Assembly: GCA_907165065.1 (NCBI GenBank)
Contig: OU015551.1
Coordinates: 2,418,001-2,482,000 of the forward strand
Source of the DNA: Caprimulgus europaeus
Taxonomy: Eukaryota > Chordata > Aves > Caprimulgiformes > Caprimulgidae
DNA length: 64,000 bases
Direction of reading: 5' to 3'
Shown here piece after piece: positions 11,821 through 24,083 of the stretch; positions within the stretch are counted from its first letter, which is position 1, and every line of letters starts with the position of its first letter. The notes under the pieces were generated by a model, which saw nothing but the letters and a program-made list of their open reading frames with translations, was not told the DNA's origin and made no database searches. The translations under genes were made by a program, and so were the position numbers.

Positions 11821-12120
11821 GATGGACTTGCCCATGGGCCAGTAGAGGAGCAGGGGCTGGATGGACTTGCCCATGGGCCAGGAGAGGAGCAGGGGCTGGA
11901 TGGACTTGTCCGTGGGCCAGGAGAGAAGCAGGAGCTGGATGGACTTGCCCAAGGGCCAGGAAAAGAGCAGGGGCTGGATGGACTTGCCCATGGGCCAGGA
12001 GAGGAGCAGGGGCTGGATGGACTTGTCCGTGGGCCAGGAGAGGAGCAGGGGCTGGATGGACTTGCCCATGGGCCAGGAGAGGAGCAGAGGCTGGATGGAC
12101 TTGCCCATGGGCCAGGAGCA
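11821..12120. repeat. 39-bp coding-compatible minisatellite
   Basis: Seven full 39-bp units (11821, 11860, 11899, 11938, 11977, 12016, 12055) plus a partial unit from 12094. One + frame, open from 11569 to 12168, translates each unit as DGLAHGPGEEQGL or a close variant. The unit is a multiple of three. Units three and six share the variant LVRGP, which hints at a three-unit higher-order repeat. The flanking frame (SLPQHQQSLRAAEHL) is rich in Q/E/L but belongs to no family I know. The opposite strand is also open, so a chance open repeat is at least as likely as a real exon. Confidence 0.9.
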
Positions 12121-12689
12121 GGAAGCAGAGGGCTGGCTGCACACTGGGGTTCGTGGTTCCTGGGGTAAGACCCTGCTGAGAACAGAGGAACATTTAGGAA
12201 GGAGATAAGAGGCTCTTGTTGTGTCTGTCCTGGGGCAGGGTGCTTTGGCTGTGGTCTGTGTGGAAGATTTAACCAAATCCATGGTATTTTGCATTTCTGT
12301 TGACCAGGAGCAGGGTCCAGGCTGCTCCTGTGTCTTGGCTGAGGGCAGGCAGGATCTCCCAGCACTGCATTTGTGCCTCAAGGTTTTTCAATGCCCTCAA
12401 CTCAGCTCTCAGAGACCTGCATGTGTCTTTCCTCCAGACCCACACCACTACTCCCAGTGTCACAGCCAGGATGTGGCCTGGTTCAGCTCAAAGGCTGGGT
12501 CATTCCTCCATCCCAGTGCACAAGGTCCTTCTCTCTGACTGCTTTGCATCTTGTTGGGGCCAAACCCACCTCTGTGCTTGCAGCGCAAAGCTCTGCTCTA
12601 AGCAGGTGCTTCCATATATCTCCATGAGGATCTGTGGTGAGGACATAGATGGTTTTTTAATCTCTCTGGACCTGCAGCTCCCAATCTCA
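12121..12689. other. No gene seen
   Basis: Unique DNA between the 39-bp repeat and a CR1 fragment. Confidence 0.4.
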
Positions 12690-12856
12690 GCACAGGAAAG
12701 ATGTGGAGCTGTTGGAGCGGGTCCAGAAGAGGCCACAAAAATGATCAGGGGGCTGGAGCAGCTCTGCTGTGAGGACAGGCTGAGAGAGTTGGGGCTGTTC
12801 AGCCTGGAGAAGAGAAGGCTCCAGAGAGACCTTCTAGTGGCCTTCCTTTGCAGTTC
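12690..12856 (+). mobile_element. CR1 LINE internal ORF2 fragment
   Basis: Sense-strand CR1 sequence with [21 protein letters not shown], truncated at both ends. The 3' UTR is absent. Confidence 0.9.
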
Positions 12857-15800
12857 TGCAGCAGAAGCATTGGCTGGATGGAGGTAACTCTTTGGTCTGC
12901 ACCATGGCAGGACCTAAGTGTTGGAGCATGTTTCTGTGATGCTTTGGCCTTCCTGAGCTGTGTGAGATACCCCTGCATGGTGCTTGCTCCATACCAAGCT
13001 CCCTCCCTCCTACCACCAGCCCCACACCAGCACTGCAGCTCACTGTCATCATTTCCAGTGAGTGGAACCTCTCCCCAGTCTTTGATTCTCAAGAAAAATG
13101 TGACTTTCCCTGAAGGAACCAAATCATCTCCTTCTGTGTCTGTCTAAGTGGTCAGTCAAGAGCTGGCAGCAGCTCCCTGCTTTGGCGTTCACCAGAACAC
13201 CGCGGTTTGAGATTTCTTTGCAAGGAGACAACAGTGACAGGGCTGTCTGATCAGGACTTGGGTTATTTCCGTGTAGACAGGAGGAAGCAGGACCCAAACC
13301 ACCTCCTGGGCTGGTTCAGCTGCTGCCTCGGGTGAGGCTCAGGCTCAGGGCTGCTCTGTGAGGTGTTTGCCATTAGGCTGGTGATAGGGATGCTAACGCC
13401 GTCCTCCTTGGAGAGCACGTGTCGTGGAGATTAGGCTGCTGTGCTCAACAGCACTGAGGGCATTAGATAAATCCTCCTGCAAGAGTGGCCCCTCCTCTGC
13501 TTTCCCTGGGCAGTGCCAGGACAATGTCCTTACGCTGCTCCCTGTGCCACCAGCACTGATCCTCTTGCAGAATGAGTTCTGGTTCATGGTGGTCGACTTG
13601 CAGCCCCCAAGCCCATGATTGATTGCAAATGGGTCTGTAAGGCTGAGGTCTGCTGCTTGAAGCTCCCAAAGGGATGTCCTGCTGGGAGCAGCTGGTGTCT
13701 GAAGGGATGTTCTCTCTCCCCTGGACGTGCCTGGGGGTCACAGACCTGTCCTCTGTCCCTTTAGTTTGCTGTGGTTCCAGCACCGGGGGTGAAGCTGGAA
13801 GACCAGATCCCTAGGGTCCCTGTGGCTGTGGGTGGCTGGTGGCAGAACAAGGACCATTCCTGGTGGGGGACCTCCAGCATGGAGCCTGCATGCAGCTGGA
13901 TCATTTCTTGTGGCATCCTGAGAGCTCAGCTCCCCGTCAGCACATCGGCTGCTGAACCTCAGAGCTTCCATCTCTGAGCATCCCTGCTCTGCCAGGGTGG
14001 GCAGTGAAATGAAGTTGCTCGTGGTACCCAGTACCCTGAGGTGTGCCAGCTGGTCAGGTCAGTGTCCTGGGTGACAGCACCCTCTTCCAGAGCCAGGCAC
14101 CTCCAGCTGCCAGCAGTTATTTTGGAAGAGACCTTGGGAAGGCAGACTCTGCTCTGTATCCCAGGAATCGTGCTCCTTGTGCATCAGCATTCATCCCCTT
14201 CCCAGCCAACTTCTGCTCCAAGAATGAGTATCACTTGCCTCTGAGAAAATGAAGGTGGTTGGACTGCAGGGCTTAAATCCAGTGTCAAATGTCCTAGGAT
14301 CTGACTGCTGATGGAGAACATCTGGTCTGTGACCTTCACGCCCACAAAGGTGTGAAATAACTCTTTGGAGATAGCTCCACAGCAGGCAGGATGCTTTCCA
14401 GTGGCTCATTATTGCTCCAGGGTAGAGCCCTGGGCAAGGTCCTGGAGACCTTTGGGGATTGCTGGGGGCTTGGTGGTGGTTGAGATGGTCCAAATTCAAC
14501 TGGAGGTGGGAGAAATGCAGGTGTGTGGGACAGACCCCATGGAGCACCAGTGATGTTATGGCTCTTCTCTTCTTCTTCACTTAACCACCCTGCTCAGCCC
14601 CTGAGGAGTGACCTGTGTGGCTTGTGTCCCTCAATAGCTCTGTATCTCAGTCCCTTCCAAGCACCCCATCTGGACCACATCAGAGGGAGAAGGTGAGGGA
14701 CACATCTCAGAGTCCATGCTGCTGGAAATCCCATCATTCTTCTGCCCATCACTGCCCCGTGGTTACAACTTGCTTTTGGGGGAACTGGGTTTCTTACAGT
14801 TTGAATTTTTAATCTGTTAATAATGTGATGTGTTCCTCCAAGAGATGGATAGGGAAGAAGGCAAAGCCACCACTCTTCTGCTGCTCAGCATGTGCCCAAA
14901 GCTCAGCCTGTGTGAGAGGAAAAGGGGCTCGTAAAAATGTGATGAGATTGACTCTGCCTCATTTCAAACCAGAGCACGCTCGTAATTCACGGTGACAGAG
15001 GAGGGTTCACCAGGCAGAGACCCCACTGGTAGACATTTCAGGAACCACTTTCAATTAGGAATTTCTTGGCAGGTTCTCAACTTTATGTCAAACTCTTCTG
15101 GGCTGCGTTTTGGCCGGGTCAGCTTCATCTGTGTAATTGAGTCCCTGCTGAGCAGCCAGGCGGGAGGGTTGCCTTTGCTCGTGGGGAAGGTGGAGGACTG
15201 GCTCTGACAGCTGGTGAAGGAGGAGCATTTCACACCCAGCATAGGAAACTGCCTTCTAGCTGAATTTTTCCATTAAAAAATATAGATATTTAAAAAAAAC
15301 CCCCAAAACTATTGGATTTGGGTTTAAAAAAAATAGTATTTCAAAATGCATGCCAAATAAAAAAATAGGATTAGTCCAAAGTGGCCCTCTCACAGCTCTC
15401 CAGGCCAGTATCCAAGATCCAGCTGTCCTTAGGCTGGTGGGGCCGGGTGAGATGTCTCGGGTGAAGGGACTGACCCAACCATCACATCCCTGACATCCCT
15501 CCTGGCACTGCAGGAGGACGGCACAGCCCGTGTCCATGGCTCCTCCAGCTCTTCCTCCCGGCAGGCTGGGATGTGGCCGAGCTGGAGCAGGCTCTCACCT
15601 TAGTTCCACTTCAGCATCCATCCACTGAGAAATTTTAAAGCTTTTTTTTATGGCAGGCAGGTCTGGCCTGAAGCCTTTTTCCTCCCCTGGAGTTTTCAAT
15701 GAGAAAGTCATGATTTTGCTGATTTGTGTTGATGTTCTGTGTCAGGGTTGCCATGGCTCTCGCCCGGCACACCTCTGCTGGCCGGGAAGTCGGGGAACTG

Positions 15801-16603
15801 GGATGGGGAAGTCGCAAGGCACAGCTGCTGCCATCGCCTGCCAGGGCCAGGAGGGGACATGGGGACACAGCTGCACCCAGGGACCTACCAGGCATCTCCA
15901 CAGCCATGTGGAAGCATCTCCACAACCACGGCTGCTCCACTGCCCCGTGGGTAAGACCAGTGCCCCCGCGTTCCTGTTTCACCCCTCTCTTGCTGGGGTG
16001 CATTTTGCCATTTCCCGAGCTGTTTCACACCATTTTACCTCATGTTTTTCCTGTATCTTTTCCCAGACAGGACTCTGGGTGTCCTGGACATGCTGAAGTT
16101 TCATGGCCCATTAGGATGAGGGAATGACATCCCCATCGGCCGGGTTCACCGCTCCGGGCTGCCGAGCGGTGGGGAGTGAGTTACGAGCAGGTTGGGAGCC
16201 TCCAGCGAGGGTGGGATTACTCAGGATGATGCAGCCAGTGAGGAAGTGCAGGGGACACAGTTCTCCTGGAGATGCTGAGACCCCAAGCTCTGGATCCCAC
16301 TGCTCCGTGGGTGCCTGTCCCAGGGGACCATCGCTGTGGAGCCGAGGTGGGTGTTTGCTGCTCTCAGAGGGACTGTTCTCCTCAGATGGAGTCTGTGGTC
16401 CACGGCTCCTAAAGTCCCCTCTGCCCCTGGCACCACTCAGCACCTTCCTTAATGAATATGACAGACTACACAGCCGGTTTTGATGAAAAACATCCCACAA
16501 AAAGCCAATGAGCAGTCACCAAGCAACACTGCGGCCTCTTTTAATGATATTTTCTTTGTGGTTTTGGTTTGGAACATCTTTCTCTTAAATGAAGAAAGAA
16601 GCC
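12857..16603. other. No gene seen; 3.7 kb of unique DNA
   Basis: No exon, RNA gene or repeat recognised. A homeobox-like patch lies at about 14950-15140 (TCGTAATTCACGG, TTTCAATTAGGAATTTC, GTGTAATTGAGTC) and could be a noncoding conserved element. An A/T-rich stretch lies at 15268-15365. Confidence 0.4.
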
Positions 16604-16862
16604 TCACAGAATGGCCTGGATTGGAAAAGCCCTTTAAGCTCATGGAGTCCCATCATGAACCCAACACTGACCAGTCCCCACTGACCCATGTCCCTCAGCA
16701 CTGTGTCTACACAACTCTTCAATCCCTCCAGGGATGGGGACTCCACCACTGCCCTGGGCAACCCCTTCCAATGCCTCAGAACCCTTTCAGCAAAGAAATT
16801 CTTCCTCACATCCCATCTCAACTGCCCTTGGTGCAACTTGAGTTTTACCTCCTCTTGGCCTG
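16604..16862 (-). mobile_element. CR1 LINE 3' fragment
   Basis: Same subfamily as 764-985. The - strand gives [20 protein letters not shown]. The + strand starts TCACAGAATGGCCTGGATTGG, the degenerate 3' tip. Confidence 0.93.
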
Positions 16863-17727
16863 AAATCAGTTGACTTTATCCCTTCGTTTTTTTGGCATTC
16901 CTAAATGCTCTGCTCCAGCACTTGAGGCTCAGTAGGAGTTTTAAGTTTGTTGTAGCAGGGTGAGGACAGTGACCTCTTCACCCATTGCTTTCCTGCCACC
17001 TTCTGCACTGTCCTTGCTCATGCCACCACTGACACATCCACATCCTCAATTCCTTTGCTATGTGGTGCTCAGGTTTTACTGGGCTCAACTCGTGTGCAGC
17101 TGTTTGCAGCCAGTGCTGCTGTCAGCAAGAAGGATTTGTCCCACCTTGAGCTGGGACATGGCATTCCTCTTCTCCAGCACTTTCACCAGGCATCATCTTG
17201 CAGTTGGATCCTGCAGGGAAGGTGTTTTATCCAGTGGGATCTACAGGAGCCAGCCCCAGGCACGCTCCCTCTCTGGACCGTTCCAGCTCCTTCCAGTACG
17301 GTTGTATTTTATCTGTGGAGCTCTGTAAGGATTTTGTTCCGTCATCCTGGAATTTTTATGACTCCTTTGTGTGTATATAATGTGATTGCCCTGGAACAGA
17401 GAGAAATTAATCATTGGTCCTTTGTTAGTTTTCAGGAATTTTTAATGTCTATGTTTTTATTCATCTGTCATGTCCAAATGTGGGGTCCATGGGCTATTTG
17501 ACATTTAAAATGACTTAATTGCTTAGATTTTCCCCCTCGGTGTTTATGGACACTTGTTCATAGTAGATTTTGAGTGTGACATTATGTACCATGTATTTGC
17601 TGGCTGGATCCCATTTTTCATTCCATCTCAGTGGTTCACAATATCTCCTCTTGCTATAGATCACGTCACTGCACTCCATCATCTCCCAACGGGATGGACA
17701 AGGCTGTGAGAGGAGCTTGGAGTATGG
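16863..17727. other. No gene seen
   Basis: Unique DNA between two CR1 copies. Confidence 0.4.
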
Positions 17728-17950
17728 AATCACAGAATCATTAAGGTTGGAAAAGACCTCTAAGATTATCAAGTCCAACTGTCAACCCAACACCACCATG
17801 CCCACTAAATCATGTCCTGAAGTGCTGTGTCTAAACGTTTTTTGGATGCCTCCAGGGATGGTGAGTCCACCACTGCCCTGGGCAGCCTGTTCCAACGCTT
17901 GACCACTCTTTCAGTAAATAAATTTCTCCTAATATCCAACCTGAACCTTC
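17728..17950 (-). mobile_element. CR1 LINE 3' fragment (neoavian-type tip)
   Basis: Starts AATCACAGAATCATTAAGG and continues through the 'CACCACCATGCCCACTAAA' segment to the ORF2 tail. Same subfamily as 10000-10268. Confidence 0.93.
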
Positions 17951-18549
17951 CTAACATCAACCTGCAGCACATCCCTCCCTGTGTGGAGTGATGTGAGGAT
18001 CCAGTGTCTGTAATGGCTCTTTTAAGACATCAGCACAAGGAAGGTAGCTGAGATGTCATTGCACAATGACCAGTGCCCGTTCTCTGGCCGGGCTGGAGAT
18101 GCCACGTGGGATCAGGGCGAGGTGCCCATGGTATCTGGTGGCACCTGGTTTCAGCCCCAAGCCCAGCTCCTCTGCCAAACCTCTTATTTTGGGGGATTGC
18201 TGCCTCTTTCACAAGCCTCCACCCTTTGGAGTGGACAGACTGGCTGGGTGCTGCTCCTGTCTGTGCCTCCCCACCTCCTGCATGAAGGACCACTCCAGGT
18301 AATCCTGCATCCCAGCTCTGCACTGGGAAGGGGCACAGCATGGGACCAGGCATTGCCTTTTGGGGCTCTGCACTGCCCCTGGCTTGCCTGGGTCACTGTA
18401 GGCAGGTTGTTTCACCTTCATCTCCTTCATTTCCATAGGGCCACCACACTGGGGCTGGCTTTGATCAGGAGACACTTGAGATCACAGAGGATCCTTTCTC
18501 ACCTTCCAGAAGATGCACAGCAGGACAGGAGGCCAAGTGCATGTTGGAA
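17951..18549. other. No gene seen
   Basis: Unique GC-leaning DNA. A 167-codon + frame (18053-18556) has no family resemblance. Confidence 0.4.
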
Positions 18550-18640
18550 ATCATAGAATGGTTTGGGTTGGAAGGGACCTTAAAGATCATCCAGTTCCAA
18601 CCCCCCTGCCAGCAGCAGGGACACCTTCCACTAGAAGGTG
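18550..18640 (-). mobile_element. CR1 LINE 3' terminal fragment
   Basis: AATCATAGAATGGTTTGGG followed by AAGGGACCTTAAAGATCATC, the reverse complement of a classic CR1 3' UTR. It matches the tip of the copy at 30073 and breaks off after 'CCACTAGA'. Confidence 0.93.
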
Positions 18641-18783
18641 TGAATTAAGTCTGGCTTCATCTCCCCATGGAGACAAGGTAGAGCTCAGCCTCGCCTGCTC
18701 CCCCTCTGCCTGAGGCAGGACTGCTCTGTGCACCCTCACACCGACAGCCAGAAGGTTCTTGTAGAACATCCTGCATTTTCATA

Positions 18784-18833
18784 CAATCATAGAGTGGTGT
18801 GAGTTGGAAGGGACCCAACAAGGATCACCAAGG
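18784..18833 (-). mobile_element. Very short CR1 3' tip
   Basis: CAATCATAGAGTGGTGTGAG and TTGGAAGGGACCCAAC match a CR1 terminus; the match ends after about 50 bp. It lies 145 bp from the previous fragment in the same orientation. Confidence 0.7.
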
Positions 18834-19311
18834 CCAGAGCTGGATGGTTGCACAGCCACTTCCTGGTGCCCATCATCTGTCCTCTGCTCCACCCAGCTCA
18901 AAGGCAGCACTGCAAGCTTTCAAGTCCACGCTGCTACAGGCAAAGGTTTTATCAGCATCCCTCCTAGTCCTGGCACATCCCTGGGGGATGCCCAGGTGGA
19001 CATCCTCTTCAGGAACCCAGATGTGCATCATCTTTCTTTGGCTCCTTTTGCAGCTGCCACCAGGAAATGCTGGAAAAGCAAAGGGAAATGTCCAGGCTCT
19101 GCTCACAGCTGGCTGTCAGCCTGTGAGATATCAGCTTGGGACCAGTTTAAACCCTCATGGATCAAGGGCAGGTTGACTGGTCAAGAGGAGGCAGCCAAGC
19201 CAAATACAAACAACTCCCAAACCTCCTCCCTGAGCTAGAAGCTCCTCGTTACACTCTGGCTTTCACTGCCTCCTGATTTTAGGCAGAAGATGCTGGTGCC
19301 AACCCTGCTAG
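18834..19311. other. No gene seen
   Basis: Unique DNA between CR1 tips. Confidence 0.4.
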
Positions 19312-19396
19312 ATAGAATCATTAAGGTTGCTAAAGACCTCTAAGATCATCAAGTCCAACCATCAGCCCAACACCACCATGCCCATTAAACCATGGT
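19312..19396 (-). mobile_element. CR1 LINE 3' terminal fragment
   Basis: GAATCATTAAGGTTGCTAAAG then CACCACCATGCCCATTAAACC; neoavian-type CR1 tip, only about 85 bp long. Confidence 0.9.
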
Positions 19397-19822
19397 GGCA
19401 GACACTGGCTGCAGGGACAAGTGGACAGACTGACAGTTGGACTCTTGGCAACCACTGTGGGTTAGATGGAAACTACAGATCATGAAGAAGATCATCATCA
19501 GGTCATCATCTCACACACGTCGTTAGGGAAACGGTGGTTAAAGATGCAGATGGGACCAGGCAGCGCTCGCTGAGCGCTCTGCAAAGCCAACGTGGCGTCA
19601 TGTGCTTCTGCTGTGGTTCTCTAATGGCTTCGACGCTTTCTTGGGCACGTTTGCTCCTGCTCCACGGGGGCTGTTTTGCATTAAATTGTTTGTTTAGCAG
19701 CTACTGGGTTTTTGGCAGGACAGCTGGTGTTGTCTTCTGCGGGTTGCAGAGCAGGCGTGTCGTGCAATGTGGCTTTGCTGTGTAGCCCGGCACGTCAAGG
19801 TGGAACCTCCTCGTTACAGAGA
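19397..19822. other. No gene seen
   Basis: Unique DNA. No recognised element. Confidence 0.4.
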
Positions 19823-20260
19823 GAATCACAGAGTCATTGAGTGTTGTGAGCTGGACCAACCAGGATGGTGGAGTCCAACTCCTGTCCCTGCACAGGACAA
19901 GCCCAACATTCACACCATGTCCCTGAGGGCCTTGGCCAAATGCTGCTGGGATCTTGTCAGGCTTGGGGCCATCAGCACCTCCCTGGGGAGCCTGTTCCAG
20001 TGCTCCACCACCCTCTGCCTCAAGAACCTTTTCCTCATGGCCAACCTCCCCCTCCCCTGCCACATCTTCCTGCCATGGCCTCTGCTCCTGGCGTTGGTGG
20101 CCAGAGAGAAGAGCTCAGCGCCTGCCCCTCCTCTTCCCCTGGGGAGGAAGTTCCAGACCATGATGAGATCTCCTCTCAGTCTCCTCTTCTCCAGGCTGAA
20201 CAAACCAAGTGACTTCACCCTCTCCTCGCACCCTTCCCCTCTAAACCCTTCACCAATTCA
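19823..20260 (-). mobile_element. CR1 LINE 3' fragment, divergent subfamily
   Basis: The - strand shows the RT tail (RQRVVEHWNRLPREVL) and [16 protein letters not shown] with a diverged 3' tip (AATCACAGAGTCATTGAG). Differences from the other copies here point to a separate CR1 subfamily. Confidence 0.9.
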
Positions 20261-22673
20261 GTGTCCCCATGGAAGAGCAGCAGCACCCATCGCTGCTCTT
20301 CATCCCACCGGCCCCGCTGTCTCACAGCACCCTGTGGGCTTGGGTTGGGTGGTCTTTGTGGCAGGGGCATCTCTGTGGCTCCTGCCAGGGCTGTGGGGAC
20401 CCAGGATAACCATGAGCCAGGGCTCTGTAGACCACTCCTGGGAAGAGCTGCTGATGGGGCAAGGTCACCCAGATCCCAGACCCCCAGTGAAACCCTCCTG
20501 CGCTAAAGAAAACAGTCCCAGCGTGTCAGGAGCTGCAAAAACAAACCCTGGGAGGAGAGGAGAAGGAAGGAGCCAGCCATGGAGGAAGAGCTGAGCCTCT
20601 CTGGGCTGCTGAGGAGGAGTTTCTGCATGCAGCGAGTTGTGAGCGTCCTCAGCTCTGCTCACCGCTGTCAGGGGTGGCCAGAGGAATCCTGTGGTGCCAT
20701 TGCATCGCATTTTGAGATTATTATTTTTACAGATTTTTAAAAATTTTTTCAGATTACTATTTTTGAAATAATTATTTTTAATATCATTATTTGATATTAT
20801 TATTTTTGAAATTGTATTTTCATATTAATTTTCTATATTATTATTTTAAATTTTTTACTATTATTTTTTTGAGATTTTTATTTTTTTTCCTTTTGGTTGG
20901 TTAAATCCAAACACAGCTCATGTGCCCTCAGCCCTCCCTTCCTGCTTGTTGCCCAGAGCACTGGTTACCTCCTTGAGCATCAAGCAGAGCCAGTGGGTCT
21001 CATCCAGACCAGGTCCAGCCCCACAACTGTCCCATGGGATGGGCTGGGTGTTCCTCTTGCTCCACTCTGGTCTGGGTCAGACCTGCCAGGACAGGACCCA
21101 CCATCCCCAGTGGATGGTGACAGTTTAGTTTGGTTTTATTCTGTCCCCAAACCCAGGCAAGTCTCCCCCATCCAAGGTACCTTCCCCACCCATCACTCAG
21201 CTTTTACTCTTTGTTTTCTTCCCGGTGTTTTTCCACAAATATCTCAATAAACAGGATTTCTCCTCTGCAGTTTTCCAGTCACAGCTCTTCTATTTTGGGT
21301 TCTTTGTTTGTTTCTTTGTTTTTATTTTGTGGTTTGTGTTGTGGGTTTTTTTTTTCCTATGAAATTTCTAATGGTTTCCAGGAAAGCTGAAACCTTTCCA
21401 GCCCACAGCGAGGTGCCTGGGGTGCCCCAGCTGGGACGTGTGTTCCTTCCTCCCCTGGCACCCCGGCTGCCACACGCCGCCTGCCCCGACCTGCACCCCT
21501 CTGACTTACACAACAGCAAACGGAAAATAGGGATCATGTTTCTTCCAAAAACCTGCCACTAAACAAACCCAGTGTCACTTCTGGGGAGCTGGAGAAAGGG
21601 AGGGGTTAAGGGAAATGTTTCTGGTCGATGGGAATAAATCATTAAGCTGAGTTCTGCAGGGATGTCTGTCTGCACCTACTGCCACTTTCCCATGTCCAAC
21701 AGCCTCACCCAGCTCTAAATCTGGGGCTTCAGCATCCACCAGCGCTTGCAAAGCAGCTACAAGAGCACAGAGAGGTGGGGGCTGCCTGTGCCCACCAGCT
21801 GGCTGTTAACTCTGAAGACTAATGATGGCAGGGCAAACGGCAGCAAGAACTGCCGTGTTTCTAACCGAGCCCACAGGAAGGGGTGATGATACTTTCAATT
21901 TCTTTTTGTAAACCAAAGTGCCTCTCTGCTCAGCCCAGAGGTATCTGCCATCACCACCTCCAAGGAGCCAGGGGAGCGATGGGGGTACTCAAACCAGTCT
22001 GGCCAGGGTGAGGATGTGGGGATGGAGGAGGCTGGGGAAGGGTTTATCCCATTAGGAGACAGCTGATGAGTGATGAAGGGGGGGTGTCTCTGGCTCCTCC
22101 CAAGCATCCCCACCAAGGCCCCAAGGTGCACAAGGACCAGTGGCAGGTGCTGCCACGGCCCTTCCACCCAGGGGTTCAGTCCTCACCTAGGCAGGGCCAC
22201 CATGGGGCAGCCACCACCAGAACAAGCCCTCTGCTCTTGGCAAGGCTGAGGGACAGCAGCACAGCAGAGTCCCAGGTCTGCCTTAAATTAAAAGTTGTTT
22301 CTTGTGGGATTTCAGTTCCTGGCCGTTGCTCTCTCACTGGCTGACCTGGGTTTATTTATTATCAGAAATAACTTCTCCCAACTTTGCCATATCAGAGCAT
22401 CACTGCAGCTGGGGACAGGGACAGGAGCTTGGAGCTGGGATGTTTGTCACCCTGGTCCCTCATTGTCCCCAGGATGAATTGTAGGGATCTGTTACATGTT
22501 TGTCTGCCAAGGCTGGGAAAAACCATCATCTCTGGGCTGCTCCGAACTGTTTCTTTTCTGCAAACCAAGAAATTGCCAGAGAACAGGAACCTTTGGGATT
22601 AGATGAAGTGATGCCACTGGAAAATAAAACACTTTGCACATGAGGAGCAGTAGTTTGTGATTGATAAAGTGTA
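20261..22673. other. No gene seen; includes an AT-rich patch
   Basis: 20712-20892 is AT-rich with repeated TTATTATTTTT-like words. The remainder to 22673 is unique DNA without recognised exons. Confidence 0.4.
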
Positions 22674-22899
22674 GGAAGAGGAAGAAATTCTTTGGTGTGA
22701 GGGTGGTGAGACACTGGCCCAGGTTGGCCAGAGAAGCTGTGGCTGCTCCTGCCTGGAAGTGTTCTGGGCCAGGTTGGATGAGGCTTTGAGCAACCTGGTC
22801 TAGTGGAAGGTGTCCCTGCTGCTGGCAGGGGGGTTGGGACTGGATGAGCTTTAAGGTCCCTTCCCACCCAAACCAGTCTGGGACTCTGTGATTCTGTGA
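22674..22899 (+). mobile_element. CR1 LINE 3' fragment
   Basis: Sense CR1 3' UTR (AAATTCTTTGGTGTGAGGG ... GGGACTCTGTGATTCTGTG). It closely resembles the 3' half of the copy at 8080-8596. Confidence 0.94.
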
Positions 22900-23309
22900 A
22901 TTTAACAAGAATCTTTTGGGGAGTGTGATGTGCTCCTGGGGTTTGTAGCTTTGACCAACACAAACCACAAAGCTTCAGTTTACCTGAATGCACCTTTTTT
23001 TGATCGAGACTTCAGGAATCTCCAGCCAGGTGGGTGACTCGTCCCCAGAGCCTGGTCCCAAAGCTGCTGTGGGAAAAGCCCTGCTGCAAAGCTGGAGATT
23101 ATTGTGCCACAAAGCTGTGGGCAGCCACAGCGTGACCTGCTGAGACCGGCTGGAGAGGTGACTTAAATGGTGCCCTCAATTAACATGGGAGGGATGGGCC
23201 GGGGGGCTTTGGGTGCCACTATGGGGAAGAACGTGTCCTGTGGGTGGGGGGCTTTGGGTGCTGCTATGGGGGGGGGGGACATGTCCCATGGCTGGGGACA
23301 TTGGGTACC
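22900..23309. other. No gene; approach to the CpG island
   Basis: Contains an imperfect duplication of a G-rich phrase ('GGGGGGCTTTGGGTGC' at about 23200 and 23247) and a G10 run at 23270-23278. Confidence 0.4.
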
Positions 23310-23829
23310 GTTAACGAGGTGAGATTTGGGCACCGGAACCGGGTCGGTCGCCGCCCGCAGCGAGCCCTGCGTGGTCGGTGCCTCCCTGGCGGTCGAAGCC
23401 CCCCGGCCCGCACAGACCCCGCGGGACGGGGCTCGGGCACCGGTACTAGGAGCAGCACCGGGGAGTCGGGGACAGGGAAAGGGGAGAGCGGGGTGATGCG
23501 GGGGCAGGAGCGGGGGGTCGGAGGCAGGAGCGGGGCTCCGGGCTGGAAGCAGGACCGGGCGGGGCGGGGCGGGGAGGGGAGGGGCCGGGCCGGCCCCATC
23601 GGCTCCGCTGCGAGAAGCAGCCGGTGCCTCCACCGGGGGAACCTCGGGAGCGCCGGGCTGCGGCGGCACCGGGCGGGGACGGACCCGGCAGCGGAACCGG
23701 AGTGCAGCCCGGCTCGGGACCGGGCGGAGGCGGGACCGGGGAACCGGCCGGCTCCGAACCCGCCCCGCGCTGCGGGGAGGAGGCGGTGGCCGAGCCCCCC
23801 CCGCCGAGTCGAGCCGTGCCGAGCTGAGC

Positions 23830-23990
23830 CAGACCCAGCTCCAGACAAGCCGAGCCGAGACAGACCCGAGCCGTGTTGAGCCAGACGAGCTGAGCCAGAC
23901 CGAGCCGTGCTAAGCCAGACCCAGACGAGCCGTGCTGAGCCAGACCCGAGCCAGACCGAACCGAGCCAGACCCAGCCGTGCCGAGCCGCT
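23830..23990. repeat. Imperfect 'GAGCCAGACC/GAGCCGTG' tandem repeat
   Basis: Short degenerate words (GAGCCAGACC, GAGCCGTGCT) repeat about a dozen times inside the CpG island, just upstream of the candidate exon end. If the candidate exon is real, this repeat would lie in its 5' UTR. Confidence 0.75.
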
Positions 23991-24003
23991 CCGCCTCTCG
24001 CCC

Positions 24004-24083
24004 ATGGCGACCCCCGGCCCCACGCGTTTCCCGGTCCCGGCACGGAGCCCTCGCTGAGCGCTGCGCACCGGCCCGGCCTCCAG
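24004..24083 (+). other. Candidate 5' noncoding exon end with a 17-codon uORF
   Basis: An ATG at 24004 in good context (GCCCATGGCG) opens a frame of 17 codons ending in TGA at 24055-24057. The donor GTAAGA begins at 24084. The exon's 5' limit is not visible. Splicing to the acceptor at 41124 would place this uORF in the NRTN leader. No transcript evidence is available. Confidence 0.4.

Noticed and set aside
1-23300. Search for DUS3L or other expected neighbours left of NRTN
   Set aside because: No frame on either strand showed dihydrouridine-synthase motifs or other known neighbours; they are probably outside the window.
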